DNA of 64,000 bases from Ryuthela nishihirai (GCA_038380435.1 JAWZYU010000009.1:63393901-63457900); one strand, 5' to 3'; shown: positions 12,293 through 23,405, counted from the first letter of the stretch. The notes: generated by a model from the letters alone, not told the origin. Program-made: numbers and translations.

Positions 12293-12808
12293 TTGCTTTG
12301 CGAAAATTTTGAAACAAAGGCTTCAGATGTGTCAGTATCGTCTAGATTGTGTCATAGACGATTGCAAGCATCAGCAGAGATTTGCACATATTTGTACAGC
12401 GTCACCATCCCAGTGAGAGGTCCCACTACTCTGCGAGCGATCAGCAGATACTTTGGAAAATGTTTACGTTGTGTGGATTGTATCCACTCATACAAATCAG
12501 ACGACGGGGATCTGTAGAGTGAATTTAAACAACATCCACAATTCAGTGTTCCATTCCGTCTCGAGGGCAATGGCGAATTTCAGTATGAAATGACACTGCT
12601 CACCGCCAAATCTATGTCTTTCAATAATTTTAGGAATACATGGGTGTCTTTATTCATCTCCCATGACTACCACTTTAGTCATAACTCAACCACACAGAAA
12701 ATTTGTATGGGACGTACTGGAACGTGGTATAGGGGTATTATTCGTTTGCGTTACGTTCCCTATTCTGATCCTAAAGGGCTTGGAAACTGTGCTCCTATCG
12801 AAATGTAA
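12293..12808 (+). other. Open frames of unknown nature
   Basis: Several overlapping open frames on both strands lie in this GC-richer stretch (74 codons at 12293-12517 plus, 72 codons at 12352-12570 minus, 72 codons at 12590-12808 plus). None carries a domain that I recognise and none has convincing splice sites. They may be remains of an unidentified element. Confidence 0.2.
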
Positions 12809-13587
12809 TGAAATCACATTATTTTCCTATCGACTACTCATGGAAATCGCGACAAATTTAACATGTTTATCATACATATATGTATTTCTACTCGTAACTC
12901 TGAAGTTTCATATATTTATACCATAGAGTACGTATACATCATAATTGGTAGAAAATATATAAGTCCTTCAACCTTGGGCTTCCTGCTATCCCATACGAAG
13001 GAGAGCAAAATAAATCGCAATATAAAAAAAATAAAGGATTTTTCTAGATTTTTTAAAATGTTGTTGCAACTTTAGAAAAGTAGAACTTCCTAAGAACGAA
13101 AATTCTTCAGTACCAAACTTCTTTTTTTTCGACATCAGAAAGAAGTGCACAAAAAGCAACATATTAAAGTACAAATAATCAAATAATATAGTGACAGTTT
13201 CCTTCAATTCGAGTTTAATTAGATAATCAAAAATAACCGTGATGGAAATGCTTGTCAGTGCAAAAAGGTCGGCACAAATGTTTTTTTTTCTTTTTTTTGG
13301 AAAATTTATTTTTGAAATTTTGTTTTCTTATTAATAATCAATGATACACACTGTAAGTTTCATTTTGTTCAAAATTTTTCTCAGTGATAGAAATCCACTG
13401 CTGAGAATGAAATTAGATTCCGTTATTACACAACTTCATTGTTTGAGTTGTTTACCTCTGAGCGACCTTTCTTCAAGGAATCTGCGAAGCAGTGTTTGTA
13501 TTTTGCATCTAATGATATTGCTATATAATCTACTCTGTAGAAATTTCATTAAAAATCATCAACCTTAATCTTCATTTCTTCTTTTAG

Positions 13588-13676
13588 AAAATCTCTTTTC
13601 AATTGATACAGAGGCTAATGTAGAATTGGATAAGAAATATTTTCAAGAGTTCTACAGGTGGTGTGCCGCTAGACTG
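13588..13676 (+). CDS. Candidate internal exon of unknown protein
   Basis: A pyrimidine-rich tract ending TTTCTTCTTTTAG at 13587 precedes 89 bases that are open in one frame (NLFSIDTEANVELDKKYF, then QEFYRWCAARL) and that end at a GT dinucleotide (CTG then GTATTT). The amino-acid composition looks protein-like, with Trp and Cys and no low-complexity bias. I cannot name the family. No neighbouring exon is recognisable in the window, so this may be a lone exon within long introns, or chance. Confidence 0.25.
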
Positions 13677-14280
13677 GTATTTATACTTTTTTACAATAGC
13701 AATTACACTAAATTTATCCTAATATTTTTAAGTCTTGTCTTAAGGAAGCGAAATTTTTCATCAACTAGTGTATGAATTTTTAAATGAAACTGAATGAAAT
13801 TAAATAGCTCTTCTAAATGAAGTCTATCTTGATTTTCATCTTTCGTTCAGCAAGATCTTAAAGTTAAACTGCCATGATAATAATACTTGTGAGAAAATAC
13901 AATCATTGTAAGAGCAATTTTAGAAACATCAGAAGTTTTTAATTTTAAATTCACTTAGTTTCTCTCATACTGCATTCATTCTCATGTTTTCATGCATATA
14001 TTCAAAATTAATAATCTAGTTACTTCTTATACTACATTCAAGTACTGTAGTATATAAGCTTAAAATATATACTATAAAAATCTGTAACACACTAAAAATG
14101 CATATTCTACTCATTGCCTAGATATCCTATAGTAGGGGTTCTCAAATTTCAAGTAAAAAAAGTCCAACCAGTTATTTTTCAAAATTTGACTGTTCGCCAT
14201 ATATTTCAAAAAAATATATAAGAGTTAAAATCAGTTGTTTATAAATGTATAGCGGGAGGCTTTTTATTTTAAGCAATGCT
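13677..14280. other. No feature recognised
   Basis: AT-rich. A CTATAGTAGGGGTTCTCAA motif at 14130 resembles the terminus of a hAT element (compare 8797), but no partner end was found. Confidence 0.35.
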
Positions 14281-14284
14281 ATAA

Positions 14285-15427
14285 GGATGTGATGATGCGT
14301 AGATCCGGCAGGCTACCACCTAATATCCGACCCGCCTTCTCGTGGTGCAGGCCGTTAGTATCTTTCAAAAGAGATACACTCTCGTGGAAGTGAACGGAAG
14401 TTAAGGGCTACCAGATTAGTGTGTTCCACCGATCTGGACAACTATGGCTACTTTACATTTTTTTCTACTCTTCTGAGGAGTGATCAACCACACAGGGAGC
14501 TGGTGCTAACCATATAAATTTACTGGACTGGATAAGAGCTTGATTATGAATCCTGAATTTGCTGCACTGGTGAGCTTCTATGGTGGGAAAATCTTCCGCT
14601 GTATTTTCTGTTTGTTTGTGGGTTGACAGTCATGTAAATAGATTCACAGGGTATGTTTTATCAGCTGATGGATAATACTGAGCAGAGGTTATCGCAGGCA
14701 CTTGAACTCCTGCTTCTGCAGACATCGTCAAATCCTACATTTGAGGAAGTCTTCCAGTGTAGATGGATTCAGCCTTAGTAGTGAGGGAACGGGTCTTTGC
14801 CCCAGGCCTGCGATTAGGTGGCTGTTTGATATAATCGGCATTCTCTTTCTCAATAAACATAGTTTCTTTAAACACCCCTCTAATCATTTTGTCTCCATAG
14901 GTAGTTGGAATGTGAGGACTTTGCACAAAGATTATTCTCTTGATGTCCTTACACAAGAATTCAGCTCTTATAATTTTGATATTCACGGCTTGCAAGAGAC
15001 CAGATGGGCAGATAAAGGTCAGATCCTTTAAAATAATCTTAAATTTCTTTTTTCATGGAGAGATGATAAAATCATCTCCAAAGTGCAGATTTGCTTCTCC
15101 AGACAGGCTACTGATGCTCTTCTAGGATATGAGTACACTAATGAAAAGTTTCTTGCAGCAAAATTTCAGACAGTCATTAAAGACGTGAATGTTATCTGCT
15201 GTTATGCCCCCACTGGGGATGCCAATGAGGATGAGAAGAATAGGTTTTACGGACAACTTCAGAATATTTTGAATTCTGTCAAGAAAGGAGATATTACCCT
15301 TGTTCTAGGTGACTTCAATGCCAAAGTTGGCACTGACTCTGACATTTGGGGAGGGGTGAAGAGCCTTTTGGTATTGATAATTGCAATCGCAATGGACAAC
15401 ATGTTCTACAGCTAACGAAGAAGCGTA
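14285..15427 (+). mobile_element. LINE fragment: 5' region and endonuclease domain
   Basis: A GC-richer leader (14285-14870) precedes a frame with GSWNVRTL (near 14905), a FDIHGLQETRWAD block with the catalytic Glu (near 14970-15015), then after a frameshift LLGYEYTNEKFLAAKFQT, NVICCYAPTGDANEDEK and LVLGDFNAKVGTDSDIWGG (15083-15355). These are the endonuclease landmarks of an L2/RTE-like LINE. No RT follows: at 15428 the sequence becomes a Tc1 transposase. One frameshift near 15030 and another near 15355 break it. The domain would nick target DNA during retrotransposition. Confidence 0.85.
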
Positions 15428-16266
15428 ATGGGAAAGGCGTGGGATTTAGATGCATTTGACAGAGGGCAGATCGTAGGTGACCGACGGATGGGACATTCTA
15501 TCTCCGAAATTGTCAACGAACTTGGATTTTCTCGTACGACAGTTTCATGAGTATTCCGGGAATATGAAAATTCTGCAAAAATTCAAGCACCGGGACAAAC
15601 TGCAAAGGACAACCAGAGTTGAATGATCGTAGGCTTCGCCGTCTGATCCGCATCGTACGGACCTATAGGGGCCAGACATTATCTAAAATCACCTCCCATC
15701 TGACCGCGTTCCAACAAGGGGTGATGAATCCAGATTTAAACTTTATCACACCGATATGAGATTGAGGGTATGACGGCAACCTTGTGAAGCCATGGTGGTG
15801 GCTCAGTGATGGCCTGTGGTGTCTTCAGTTGAACGTCTTTGGGATCTTTGGCATGTGTACCGACGACTCTCAATGCATTCCAGTACGTAGAACTCATGGC
15901 TGACCATTTACACCCATTTATGGCCCTCATGCATCCCAATGGAGATAGCGTCTACCAGCAAGACAACTGTTCATCTCACAGGTCCAGGTTGGCTACTGCA
16001 TGGTTGCAGGAGCATTCTGCTGACTTCGAAATAATTAATTGGTAATCTAGAAGCCCAGATTTAAATCCCATTGAAAAACTTTGGGATACTGTCGAGCAGA
16101 GTGTTCGGACCCGTGTCCAATCAGCGACGGCCTTGAGAGAATTGTGGACAGTTCTGGAGGATGCATGGGTCGCCATACTTGTGGAACATTTACGCAAGCT
16201 TGTGGAGTCCTTGCCTTGTCGTGTGGCGGACGTTACCAGGGCCAGAGGGGGTTCAAAACGTTACTA
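15428..16266 (+). pseudogene. Tc1-type transposase pseudogene, DD36E-like
   Basis: Starts at an ATG with MGKAWDLDAFDRGQIVGDRR, then a helix-turn-helix (GHSISEIVNELGFSRTTVS) ending in a stop. The middle is partly deleted, with DESRFKLY (first catalytic Asp) close behind the second HTH region near 15725. The intact part (15839-16045) reads YVELMADHLHPFM and YQQDNCSSH (second Asp), followed by SPDLNPIEKLWD (Glu) after an in-frame stop, and ends in RARGGSKRY with a stop at 16264. The spacing between the second Asp and the Glu is 36 residues, as in the DD36E class. At least three stops and a deletion make it inactive. No terminal inverted repeats flank it. Confidence 0.9.
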
Positions 16267-16289
16267 GGTTGCTATCCCTAATTCAATGG

Positions 16290-17600
16290 CACATAAGTGT
16301 ATACTGTAACTTACCTGTAAAGCTTCACCCAACCTATGTTCTTAGAGCTTTTATTTTCTTCTTTCGGACCTTAGAATGCAACCCTGAACTTGTGCCCCAC
16401 TTTTAAATTACACCTGTGTAACTTGTGCGCAAAACAACTCTCTTTCTGTATCTCAGCACAACAAGCCTTAATGTTCACAAATATATTCCATAATTCTTTA
16501 ATTTCTATACATTAATCGACTCAATAACTGACAAAAAGAGAAAAAAATGCGAGAAATACCACCAGTAGAAATTTGTTGATCTCTGTGGTTCATAACGGAG
16601 TAGTTCTTTTTCGCTTTCATACGCAATTTTTCCCTTTTGTGCGAAACAATTTTAAAACTCATGCAAACGAATCTTCCTTTTTTTGCATTTTCTCTGATGT
16701 TCACCTTAATGTCTTTTTACATGTCGGCAGAAAGGTTATAAAAGAAGGATACCGTCTGTCTGAAGTAGTTATTTCCTGTGATGCGGTAAGCTTATTTTTT
16801 TTTTATTTTCACCTGAGATTTAGAGAGGCAGAAAATTGCATAACGTTAAAGTTGTCATGTCAGGTGAGAGGTTGGGAAAAAAAGCAATTCACTGACGAAT
16901 TCTGGGATGCAAAATATTCAACAAGTCCCGTATCTAGTTAAATAACTAGTGAATAATTTTATTTTCACAAAATAACTAATAAACTGATATAACTTTGGAC
17001 TGAAGAATAAAAATCAGCTTGTGAAAGATTTACTGATTTTTTTTTCAAGAAACAGTTGAGAGAATATGGTAATTTAGTAAAAGAAACATATGTCATCAAA
17101 CTTACATGTATTACGATTGCTTGGAACATTTTTTAAAGTAGTTCAAAGCATTATTCGAGAAGGATAAAAAGCATTTCATAGTCACGAGTAGATAAATTTC
17201 GATACTTGACTTGTTTTGAAATGCTTTGCATTTCTGGTAGAATTAGAATTTAGCAAATCTGCAATAGAAGATATATTAACAAATAATGAAGCCAGTAAAA
17301 ACATGAAACTAAAAACTTAAGCACAAATAAAAACTAAATGAGTAAAGACATGACCATGCCGAAAAACAGGCGAAGCCAAAAAACCCATAAAGAGAAAGAA
17401 AAAACAACATGGAATGTATAAAGTAAAGGAAACGTTAATACAGTATTCTGTAAAAAAATAGTACTTGAATGTGTTTTAGTAAGAAATACAGACTTTCACT
17501 TTCCATTAGTGTGCTTATTAGTGTGTCTGCGTAGTAGGAGGCGCAATAGAATTTAAAATTAAGATTTGTAGGTTCGTGTCAAATGTTGTTCTCTGGGAGA
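16290..17600. other. No feature recognised
   Basis: AT-rich. The 122-codon frame at 16573-16941 is rich in Phe and runs over poly-T, with no motif; I take it as chance. Confidence 0.4.
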
Positions 17601-17607
17601 TTTTCTG

Positions 17608-18013
17608 TATACAGGGTGAATCTGAAAAAGTGGGCAAAACTTTACGGGGTGGTAGAACGCAGCTATACGAGCAATATTCGTCATAGAATGTATGGTCGGA
17701 ACGCAAACGGCGAACCGCTAGGTGGCGTTGGAAATGGTATAAAAGGGGCGGTCCTCGCACCCAACGGCATAAAAATAACGTACACAAAGTGCATATCCGC
17801 CATTTCGTGGTTAGTATAACCAGCCATCCTCTCGGCAATCCACGGTAGAAATGCCGTTGGGTGCGAGGACCGACCCTTTTATACCATTTCCAACGCCACC
17901 TAGCGGCTCGCCGTTTGAGTTCCGACCATACATTCTATGACGAATATTGCTCGTATAGCTGCGTTCTACCACCCCGTAAAATTTTGCCGACTTTTTCAGA
18001 TTCACCCTGTATA
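17608..18013. mobile_element. 406 bp fold-back element with ~165 bp inverted arms
   Basis: The left end TATACAGGGTGAATCTG is matched by CAGATTCACCCTGTATA at the right end, and the two arms (17608-17770 and about 17852-18013) remain near-identical inverted copies throughout, leaving a spacer of about 80 bp. Open frames of up to 106 codons on both strands are mirror images of one another and show no domain. The structure is that of a MITE or fold-back element, perhaps with a TA or TATA target site. It would form a long hairpin in single-stranded DNA or RNA. Confidence 0.9.
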
Positions 18014-18143
18014 TCTGATGTTAACACTTGCAACAGTGTCAATTATTCTTTTCTTTCTTTAAATTGCCAATTTTTCTCGTAATAAAGTTGTTTTCAATGT
18101 ACCGTCGAAAACAAGAAGTCCAATGGTGTAAAAATTGGGACTT

Positions 18144-18610
18144 CTTGAGGGAGGGAATATATATATATATATGATGACAAGTCCCACTGGTTCCGCCTAA
18201 AGCACTACCAGTGTAGGGAAATGCCATATTCACCACTACCTATGGTCAGAGGCAAGACAGTACCATATATATACAGCTCATCCCCGACTACCTAATGGCG
18301 AACAGTATAATAGGAGTAAAGCTCATCCATCGGTGAAAACCTAAATTTAATCTATGTCCCGGACCGCCACAAACAAGGATATAGAATCCAAGTTGACTCG
18401 GCTCCCGTGACTGGGACTCGTAGTCCGGCCCTTCTCTCGGGGGTCCTGTCCAACATGACCAGACCTAGTCAGTCAGCAGGGCCCTCAACTTCTGAGATGG
18501 AAGTCTTAGCCTGTCCAACCGTTGCCCAATCCGGTCAGCATAGCCTTTTAGTCCTTCAAGCCCCCCACCTCGACAAGGTGGTCCCGTATCGGGGGTGTTG
18601 AGGGAGGGAA
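18144..18610 (+). repeat. GC-richer fragment bounded by 13 bp direct repeats
   Basis: TTGAGGGAGGGAA occurs at 18144-18156 and 18598-18610. Between them lies a (TA)n tract and a GC-richer segment (18170-18600) unlike its AT-rich surroundings. This could be a retrotransposon end with target-site duplication, or a tandem joint of two element copies. The 64-codon frame at 18407-18601 has no domain. Confidence 0.4.
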
Positions 18611-18619
18611 AGGGGGACA

Positions 18620-19110
18620 AGCACAAGATCTGTCGATCTTTACCAATCTAACAATTTAGAAATTTGGCATTTACGACATTGCATGTGATATTACCGCCAC
18701 CATGTGATACTATGTGCGGTCATAACAGTAAATTTTGAGAGTTTAATGACATTTTGGAAATATGGTTACTTTTTTTATTTAATCATTTATTGAAGTGTAA
18801 CACTTTCAAATATCGGTGTTCTTTTATAACGACCATGTATTTAAACTAAAAATGTGTTAAATAATTATTCTTTTCAAATAACGCTTAATTTTCTTGACAA
18901 ATAATCATGAAGATGTAGATGTATCAGTTTGCCAAACATATGACTTGTGAATGATCATAAATGCCTACAATTTTTCCTTTCGCTGAAGTTCATACTTTTA
19001 AGGAGAAAAGAGTACTTGAGAGTTACAATCTGTCATACCTTTGTGTATTGTTCCAAATATTCCATCCCTGCCGAAAACAGGTTCCCCCAACAACAGGTTT
19101 CCCCACTAAG
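18620..19110. other. No feature recognised
   Basis: AT-rich, no ORF with recognisable motif. Confidence 0.35.
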
Positions 19111-19111
19111 C

Positions 19112-19480
19112 AGCGAGTGTTGGCTCGGTCGGTAGTGTGCCACACTCGTAATCGACAAGTCCCAGGATTAATTCCAACTGTGCCAAAGTTGATATTTTTT
19201 CTCTGCTAATCCACTCTAGGTGAGAAAGGGGTCACCGATGGACTTCAATATTACCCCCTTCCGTCGGATTGAATGTTAGGCCATGGATCCTTGAACAGTA
19301 AATCCATAACCCTGTGCACTTTAAAGAACATTCTCGAGGGCCTTAATGAAATTCCATCTGTCTCCTAAAAGCTGTTCAGTGTATTCCCTTCCCCGTCTTC
19401 TTTGAACCTGTGGGGTCCTTTCGTCCTTGGCATTTAGCCCACTATGTTAATAAAAAAATGTGCCGGTCAGAACTGAAACC
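19112..19480 (+). mobile_element. SINE-1 copy
   Basis: Head with TTGGCTCGGTCGGTAGTGTG (A box region) and a decayed B box; body with GTCGGATTGAATGTTAGGCC and CTGTGCACTTTAAAGAACA; ends near a TGTGCCGGTCAGAACTGAAA motif. Confidence 0.85.
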
Positions 19481-19910
19481 TGACTTCGGGTCGAAATATG
19501 CAAATTTTATTCAAAATACATAGCTAAATACCTCTAGTGAAAAAAACAATCATTAAAGACTTATCTTGGGGGCATACACAATGGTTTTGACTGATCAAGT
19601 AATGTTTAGATCGCCGTTTTCACTTATTAATGACTTGATTTAGATTTTTTAAAAGTGGAAGCGAGAAATTTTTGTTTAAGAGAAAAAAACACATAAAAAA
19701 TTGATCCACAATTTAATTATATTGTGGATCGATTTTTTTAGCCACGTATTTTAATTATTTTAGGATGGATACAATTTTAAAAATCGAAAATTAGAAAATA
19801 ATCTTATGAACAGTTCGCTGAAAAAAATTCAGTTTCGTCGTGAGTGGGACGCAAACCCACATCTAATGAATATATGTAAGGTCTTCTGACAGAATTAGTT
19901 TCAGGAATTC

Positions 19911-20118
19911 TAAACGCTCAATCCAACTATAACTGATGCTCTAAGAGCTGGTCTACATGATGTTTTTAAATGAACCATTTATATGAGGAGGGGTAGTGTA
20001 CCTAATAAACTGACATCTCAGTGTACATTAGAGACGTGCTCGGGATCATAATAGCACCAGATGACTTCGGAATCACGCTGATCCGACCCGGAATAATTTA
20101 AATATGCAACTGGAGACG
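19911..20118 (-). mobile_element. Truncated Tc1 end plus flanking repeat
   Basis: Bases 19911-20024 match the 5' end of the Tc1 element at 24645-24761 including its terminal inverted repeat (AATAAACTGACATCTCAGTGTA), and the match carries on past the element end into the flank (CATTAGAGACGTGCTCGGG...GGAATAATTTAAAT), as at 24762-24838. The two loci therefore share the junction itself, not only the transposon. Confidence 0.8.
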
Positions 20119-20157
20119 TGTGTTCGAATCCCCCTCACGGCAAATCTCATTTTTCAG

Positions 20158-20436
20158 CTAATATTCTTGAGTCCCATGTTTAAATAATACCTCCTGTGTT
20201 ACTCTACTGTTGAAAAATGTTCTGATTAGTGTTTTTAATTCAAAAACAGCATTTGAATTTGTTTTATTAAGAGCTACATAAAAATCAGAAACAGTTAGAC
20301 TTATAAATATCAAAGATATGGTGTAAGGTAGATTCTTATCAAAGATGCAGTGCAGGGTAGAAGGCTTGATTAACGATGCCATTAGAAATCGTTGTTCTAC
20401 AGTAGTTGACCGGTTTTGGTAGCTCTTACTTACCAA
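20158..20436 (-). other. Unidentified 92-codon open frame
   Basis: A frame starting MVSKSYQNRSTTVEQRF, with a hydrophobic middle (LPYTISLIFISLTV), ends at 20158. No family is recognised. A GTAAGTAAG donor-like motif on the minus strand lies just before it (near 20425-20435). It may be a chance frame. Confidence 0.15.
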
Positions 20437-20524
20437 TCTTCAAAATAGGTAATATCAGAGGACATAGTTCTGCTGGCATTTCCAAAGATTTCAGTTCCAG
20501 ACAGATTTTATTAGAATTACTCCC

Positions 20525-20544
20525 TTGCCCCCCCCCCCCCCCCC
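20525..20544. repeat. Poly-C tract
   Basis: A run of C interrupted only by its flanks. Similar runs occur at 22526-22541, 34226-34246, 46555-46568, 49520-49530, 49570-49580 and 61302-61312. Confidence 0.9.
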
Positions 20545-20774
20545 AAGACTGCCCTGAATAGCAGTATTTTTTACTTTTTAGTGCCAACTTGAGAAGATGG
20601 ATAAACAGATTTATGTATGGCAGTATCTTAAAGGTTTGGCCACATTAGCTATGTTAAAAGTGTTCTCTAGTAGAATCTTGTGTCGAAGTTTTTATTCCGA
20701 CGAATTGTCAGCACGATTGTTATGAATGTTCAGACACAAATGACTTGTGTTAACGAAATCAACATCTTTGAAAC

Positions 20775-21150
20775 TGTCTAGTATCAATACCGACATATTA
20801 ATCATTACTAGTGCCTAAATCAATATATAGGCATTGATGATTTCTAGTAGTTAAACTTATTTCGAATTATCAACGATGATTAGCTGATAAATCAACATTG
20901 AGTCATTAGTGTTTGCTAGTAGTTAAGCTGACTTTGATTTGTTAATGATCGCTATTCGCTAAATCAACATTGAGTTAATGGTGAATACTAGCAATTAAAA
21001 TCAATACCGAGTTAGCAGTTATCTAGCTAAATTGATTTTGAGTTATCAGCTATCACTTGCAACCAAATCAACAGTAGCTGTCACATATTTCTAACATTAA
21101 TCAAATTTGAGCTATTGGTTGTTGCTAACAGTTTAAGTAACATTTAATTC
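20775..21150 (+). repeat. ~36 bp degenerate tandem repeat
   Basis: Consensus near AAATCAACATTGAGT followed by TATTAGTGATTGCTAGTAGTT. It recurs about nine or ten times with strong divergence, for example at 20898, 20972 and 21062. No coding capacity. Confidence 0.65.
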
Positions 21151-21159
21151 TAATTGCTT

Positions 21160-22880
21160 CCTAATAGGTAAATCAAGCTTAATCACTAGACTACAAATTG
21201 AGAATTAGTCCGAGTCGTCATAGCAGCTCATCAACGTTGAATAATCAAAGATTGAGTGCATATTGTTTATAACATTCTGCTCTATGTGTCTATATAATTC
21301 CGTAACAAATAAGACATAAAAATTTCTTTATAAATCGTTGCAACGAAAAAGATCAATACCTTTTTGCCTACAATAGCTTTCCTCGAGATGCATTGTCCAA
21401 GCTTTGTTTAGAGTAGCAAAGCTATTTATACTCTTTACAATAAATGCTCAAAAGAGAGCAACAGCATTAACTGCTCTCTAGTTCAGCTGCCGTACACCCA
21501 AAGAAGTCAGCTGATCCGTCTTTCAGAAAACGAGTATCTCAAGAATCTCATGAAGTCTTCCGCTAATTACCTAAGTTTTCATCGCACTTCCGAATACAGG
21601 TCATTACCGTTCCTTCATTGTCCCTGTTGGCGGGCGATGCGCCAAATAAAAGTTCGTAATAACGTCAGGATAAAAACTCAGTTTCTAGTGTTGGTGATTA
21701 ATTACCTGCACGTCAGATGATGTTAACCTGTTAATTACTGTTCAAATGGCACCGCTTGGAATGCAGGATTTGTTAGGTTTAAAAGTAGCCGAGGAGAGAT
21801 AGCCTTAACAATGAGCTAAAGATCCTGCCTGGCACTAAAATTATGGATTGACGGACGCTGCGAATGAAGAACAAAAACTTGAAAGGAAAGTTTTAAAAAA
21901 ATGGTGACAAAACACAGAGAATGAACTTCTTGAGCAGTGAACTGTTAATAATTATAATGTAGCGTTAATGCTAGATGCTTATGGTTCTAGATGAAGCGTA
22001 TGAAAGGAGAGGAAATCTATAGTTATAAATTCATGACGAACGGAACTCTAGCAGCAAGGTAATAATTCTCAGAGTACCGAGTGGATATAAAGTCACTTTG
22101 TCCGGCACTAATTTTCATTGTTTTTGCCTGCTTTAAGCTTTCATGGCAGGAAACTGCAGCAGTGAGAACAGTTTCAGGAATTTGAATGCATGAATGGCTT
22201 CATAAAGCTTGTGTTTGAAAAATCTTCAATTACGTAGATGTACAGTTTTCTGCCTCTGCGAAAAAACATGGGACTTTTCATCGAAAAACTACCGAATTTA
22301 ATCGAAACTGGAGACATTGGTAAGGAAAAGGTTATGGATATCTACCAGGGCTGGATATATGGACAGAGAGCATCCCCACTACCTTTAGAATGCTAGTAAG
22401 GGTATGGAGGCACAGATTTTAAACTCGTACATAGTAATGCATTCTTCAAGAAATTTTGAAAGACTGTTAAAACAGATTTAAAATGGAAAATGTTGAACTA
22501 CAATGGAAATACAATCTCTTGCTAACCCCCCCCCCCCCCCCGCCTCTTCAACATTACTTTTTTCTAAATCCCTGTTTGATAGCTGCTTTGCATTTTCCTT
22601 TTATTGCTTACCTTTAGCCCCGGTATGATGGAAGATACATTTTATTAATTTAATGTCCAGAATTGGAGCGTGCTGAGAAACCCATGATCCCCTGCCCTAA
22701 GAATTTTAATAACCGGAATCGAAGAGACAATGGGTTATAAATATTGTTACGAAAGGTGAACGAACAATAATGAAACCGTGATATATCATTTTGATGTGCG
22801 CGTTTACTTCAGCGTGAGTATTACGTCACTAACCACATCGAACGAAATTAAAAGAATAAGGAATTAGGAAGAAATTGTGT
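21160..22880. other. Mostly non-repetitive DNA, possibly regulatory
   Basis: The part at 21340-21840 is less AT-biased, has no TE signature, no ORF, and contains TTAATTAC-type sites (for example near 21700-21740). It could be conserved non-coding DNA; this rests on composition only. A poly-C tract lies at 22526-22541. Confidence 0.3.
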
Positions 22881-22926
22881 GAAGGAAAACGTAGTTTGTT
22901 TTAGTCTGTGCAATGCAGTATAAAGA

Positions 22927-23205
22927 ATGAATGTTTTTATTCGGTGTGTGCGTGAGAGGTTAAATAAGTTTATTAGTGTGGATCTTGTTAATGAACGAGT
23001 AAGAAAAAGAAGTATTCGTCGTCTTGTGCATGATGATCAACGTCTGAAAAGAATTGGTTCTGAGAAACCAGTATACTTAGCCGCAGTTTTGGAGTACTTG
23101 ATGACTAAAACTTTAGAAGGAAGTCATTTGGTGTATAGTTATTTAGTTTGTTTAGAAATTGGTAAGATTATTCTTGAGAGGTTTCAGGTTTGTTCACAAA
23201 TATGA
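22927..23205 (+). CDS. Histone H2A-like short protein
   Basis: A 92-codon frame opens with MNVFIRCVRERLNKF and contains RSIRRLVHDDQRLKRIGSEK followed directly by PVYLAAVLEYL. The last eleven residues equal the core helix signature of histone H2A, and RIG plus the preceding RRL align with the RVHRLLRKG...RVG region of H2A. After it, TKTLEG and GKIILERFQ align loosely with AEILEL and TRIIPRHLQ. The usual Lys-rich N-terminal tail and the C-terminal tail are absent, and the acidic-patch residues are partly changed (EYLMTK in place of EYLAAE). H2A packs with H2B in nucleosomes; this could be a divergent short H2A variant or a decaying retrocopy. A TATAAAG motif overlaps the start region and AATAAATTA at 23399 could serve as a poly(A) signal. 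No histone 3' stem-loop is seen. Confidence 0.55.
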   Translation: MNVFIRCVRERLNKFISVDLVNERVRKRSIRRLVHDDQRLKRIGSEKPVYLAAVLEYLMTKTLEGSHLVYSYLVCLEIGKIILERFQVCSQI

Positions 23206-23396
23206 TTGTTCCACTTATCGAGTGTTGTAAATAGCTTTATGTTATGCTTTGAGTGGGGATAGTAAGAATAATAGAAGAAATAACTCTTTATAGGAATAGT
23301 GATAAGATGTTATATTCTTTTGAAGGTTTATTTTTATACTGATGAAGATTTGTGTTGGTTGAATTTAGTTTATATAAATGTTTTCATTCATACTTT

Positions 23397-23405
23397 TGTA
23401 ATAAA
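23397..23405 (+). promoter_or_regulatory. Possible poly(A) signal
   Basis: GTAATAAAT downstream of the H2A-like frame by about 195 bases. The hexamer AATAAA is common by chance in DNA this AT-rich. Confidence 0.25.

Noticed and set aside
12590..12926. Possible membrane protein exon (hydrophobic 87-codon frame)
   Set aside because: Two overlapping frames are equally open, hydrophobicity follows AT content, and no family match is apparent.
16573..16941. 122-codon plus-strand ORF
   Set aside because: Composition follows the poly-T bias of the DNA; no motif or splice context.
17518..17838. 106-codon minus-strand ORF as a gene
   Set aside because: It lies across the arm of the fold-back element and has a mirror frame in the other arm; no domain.
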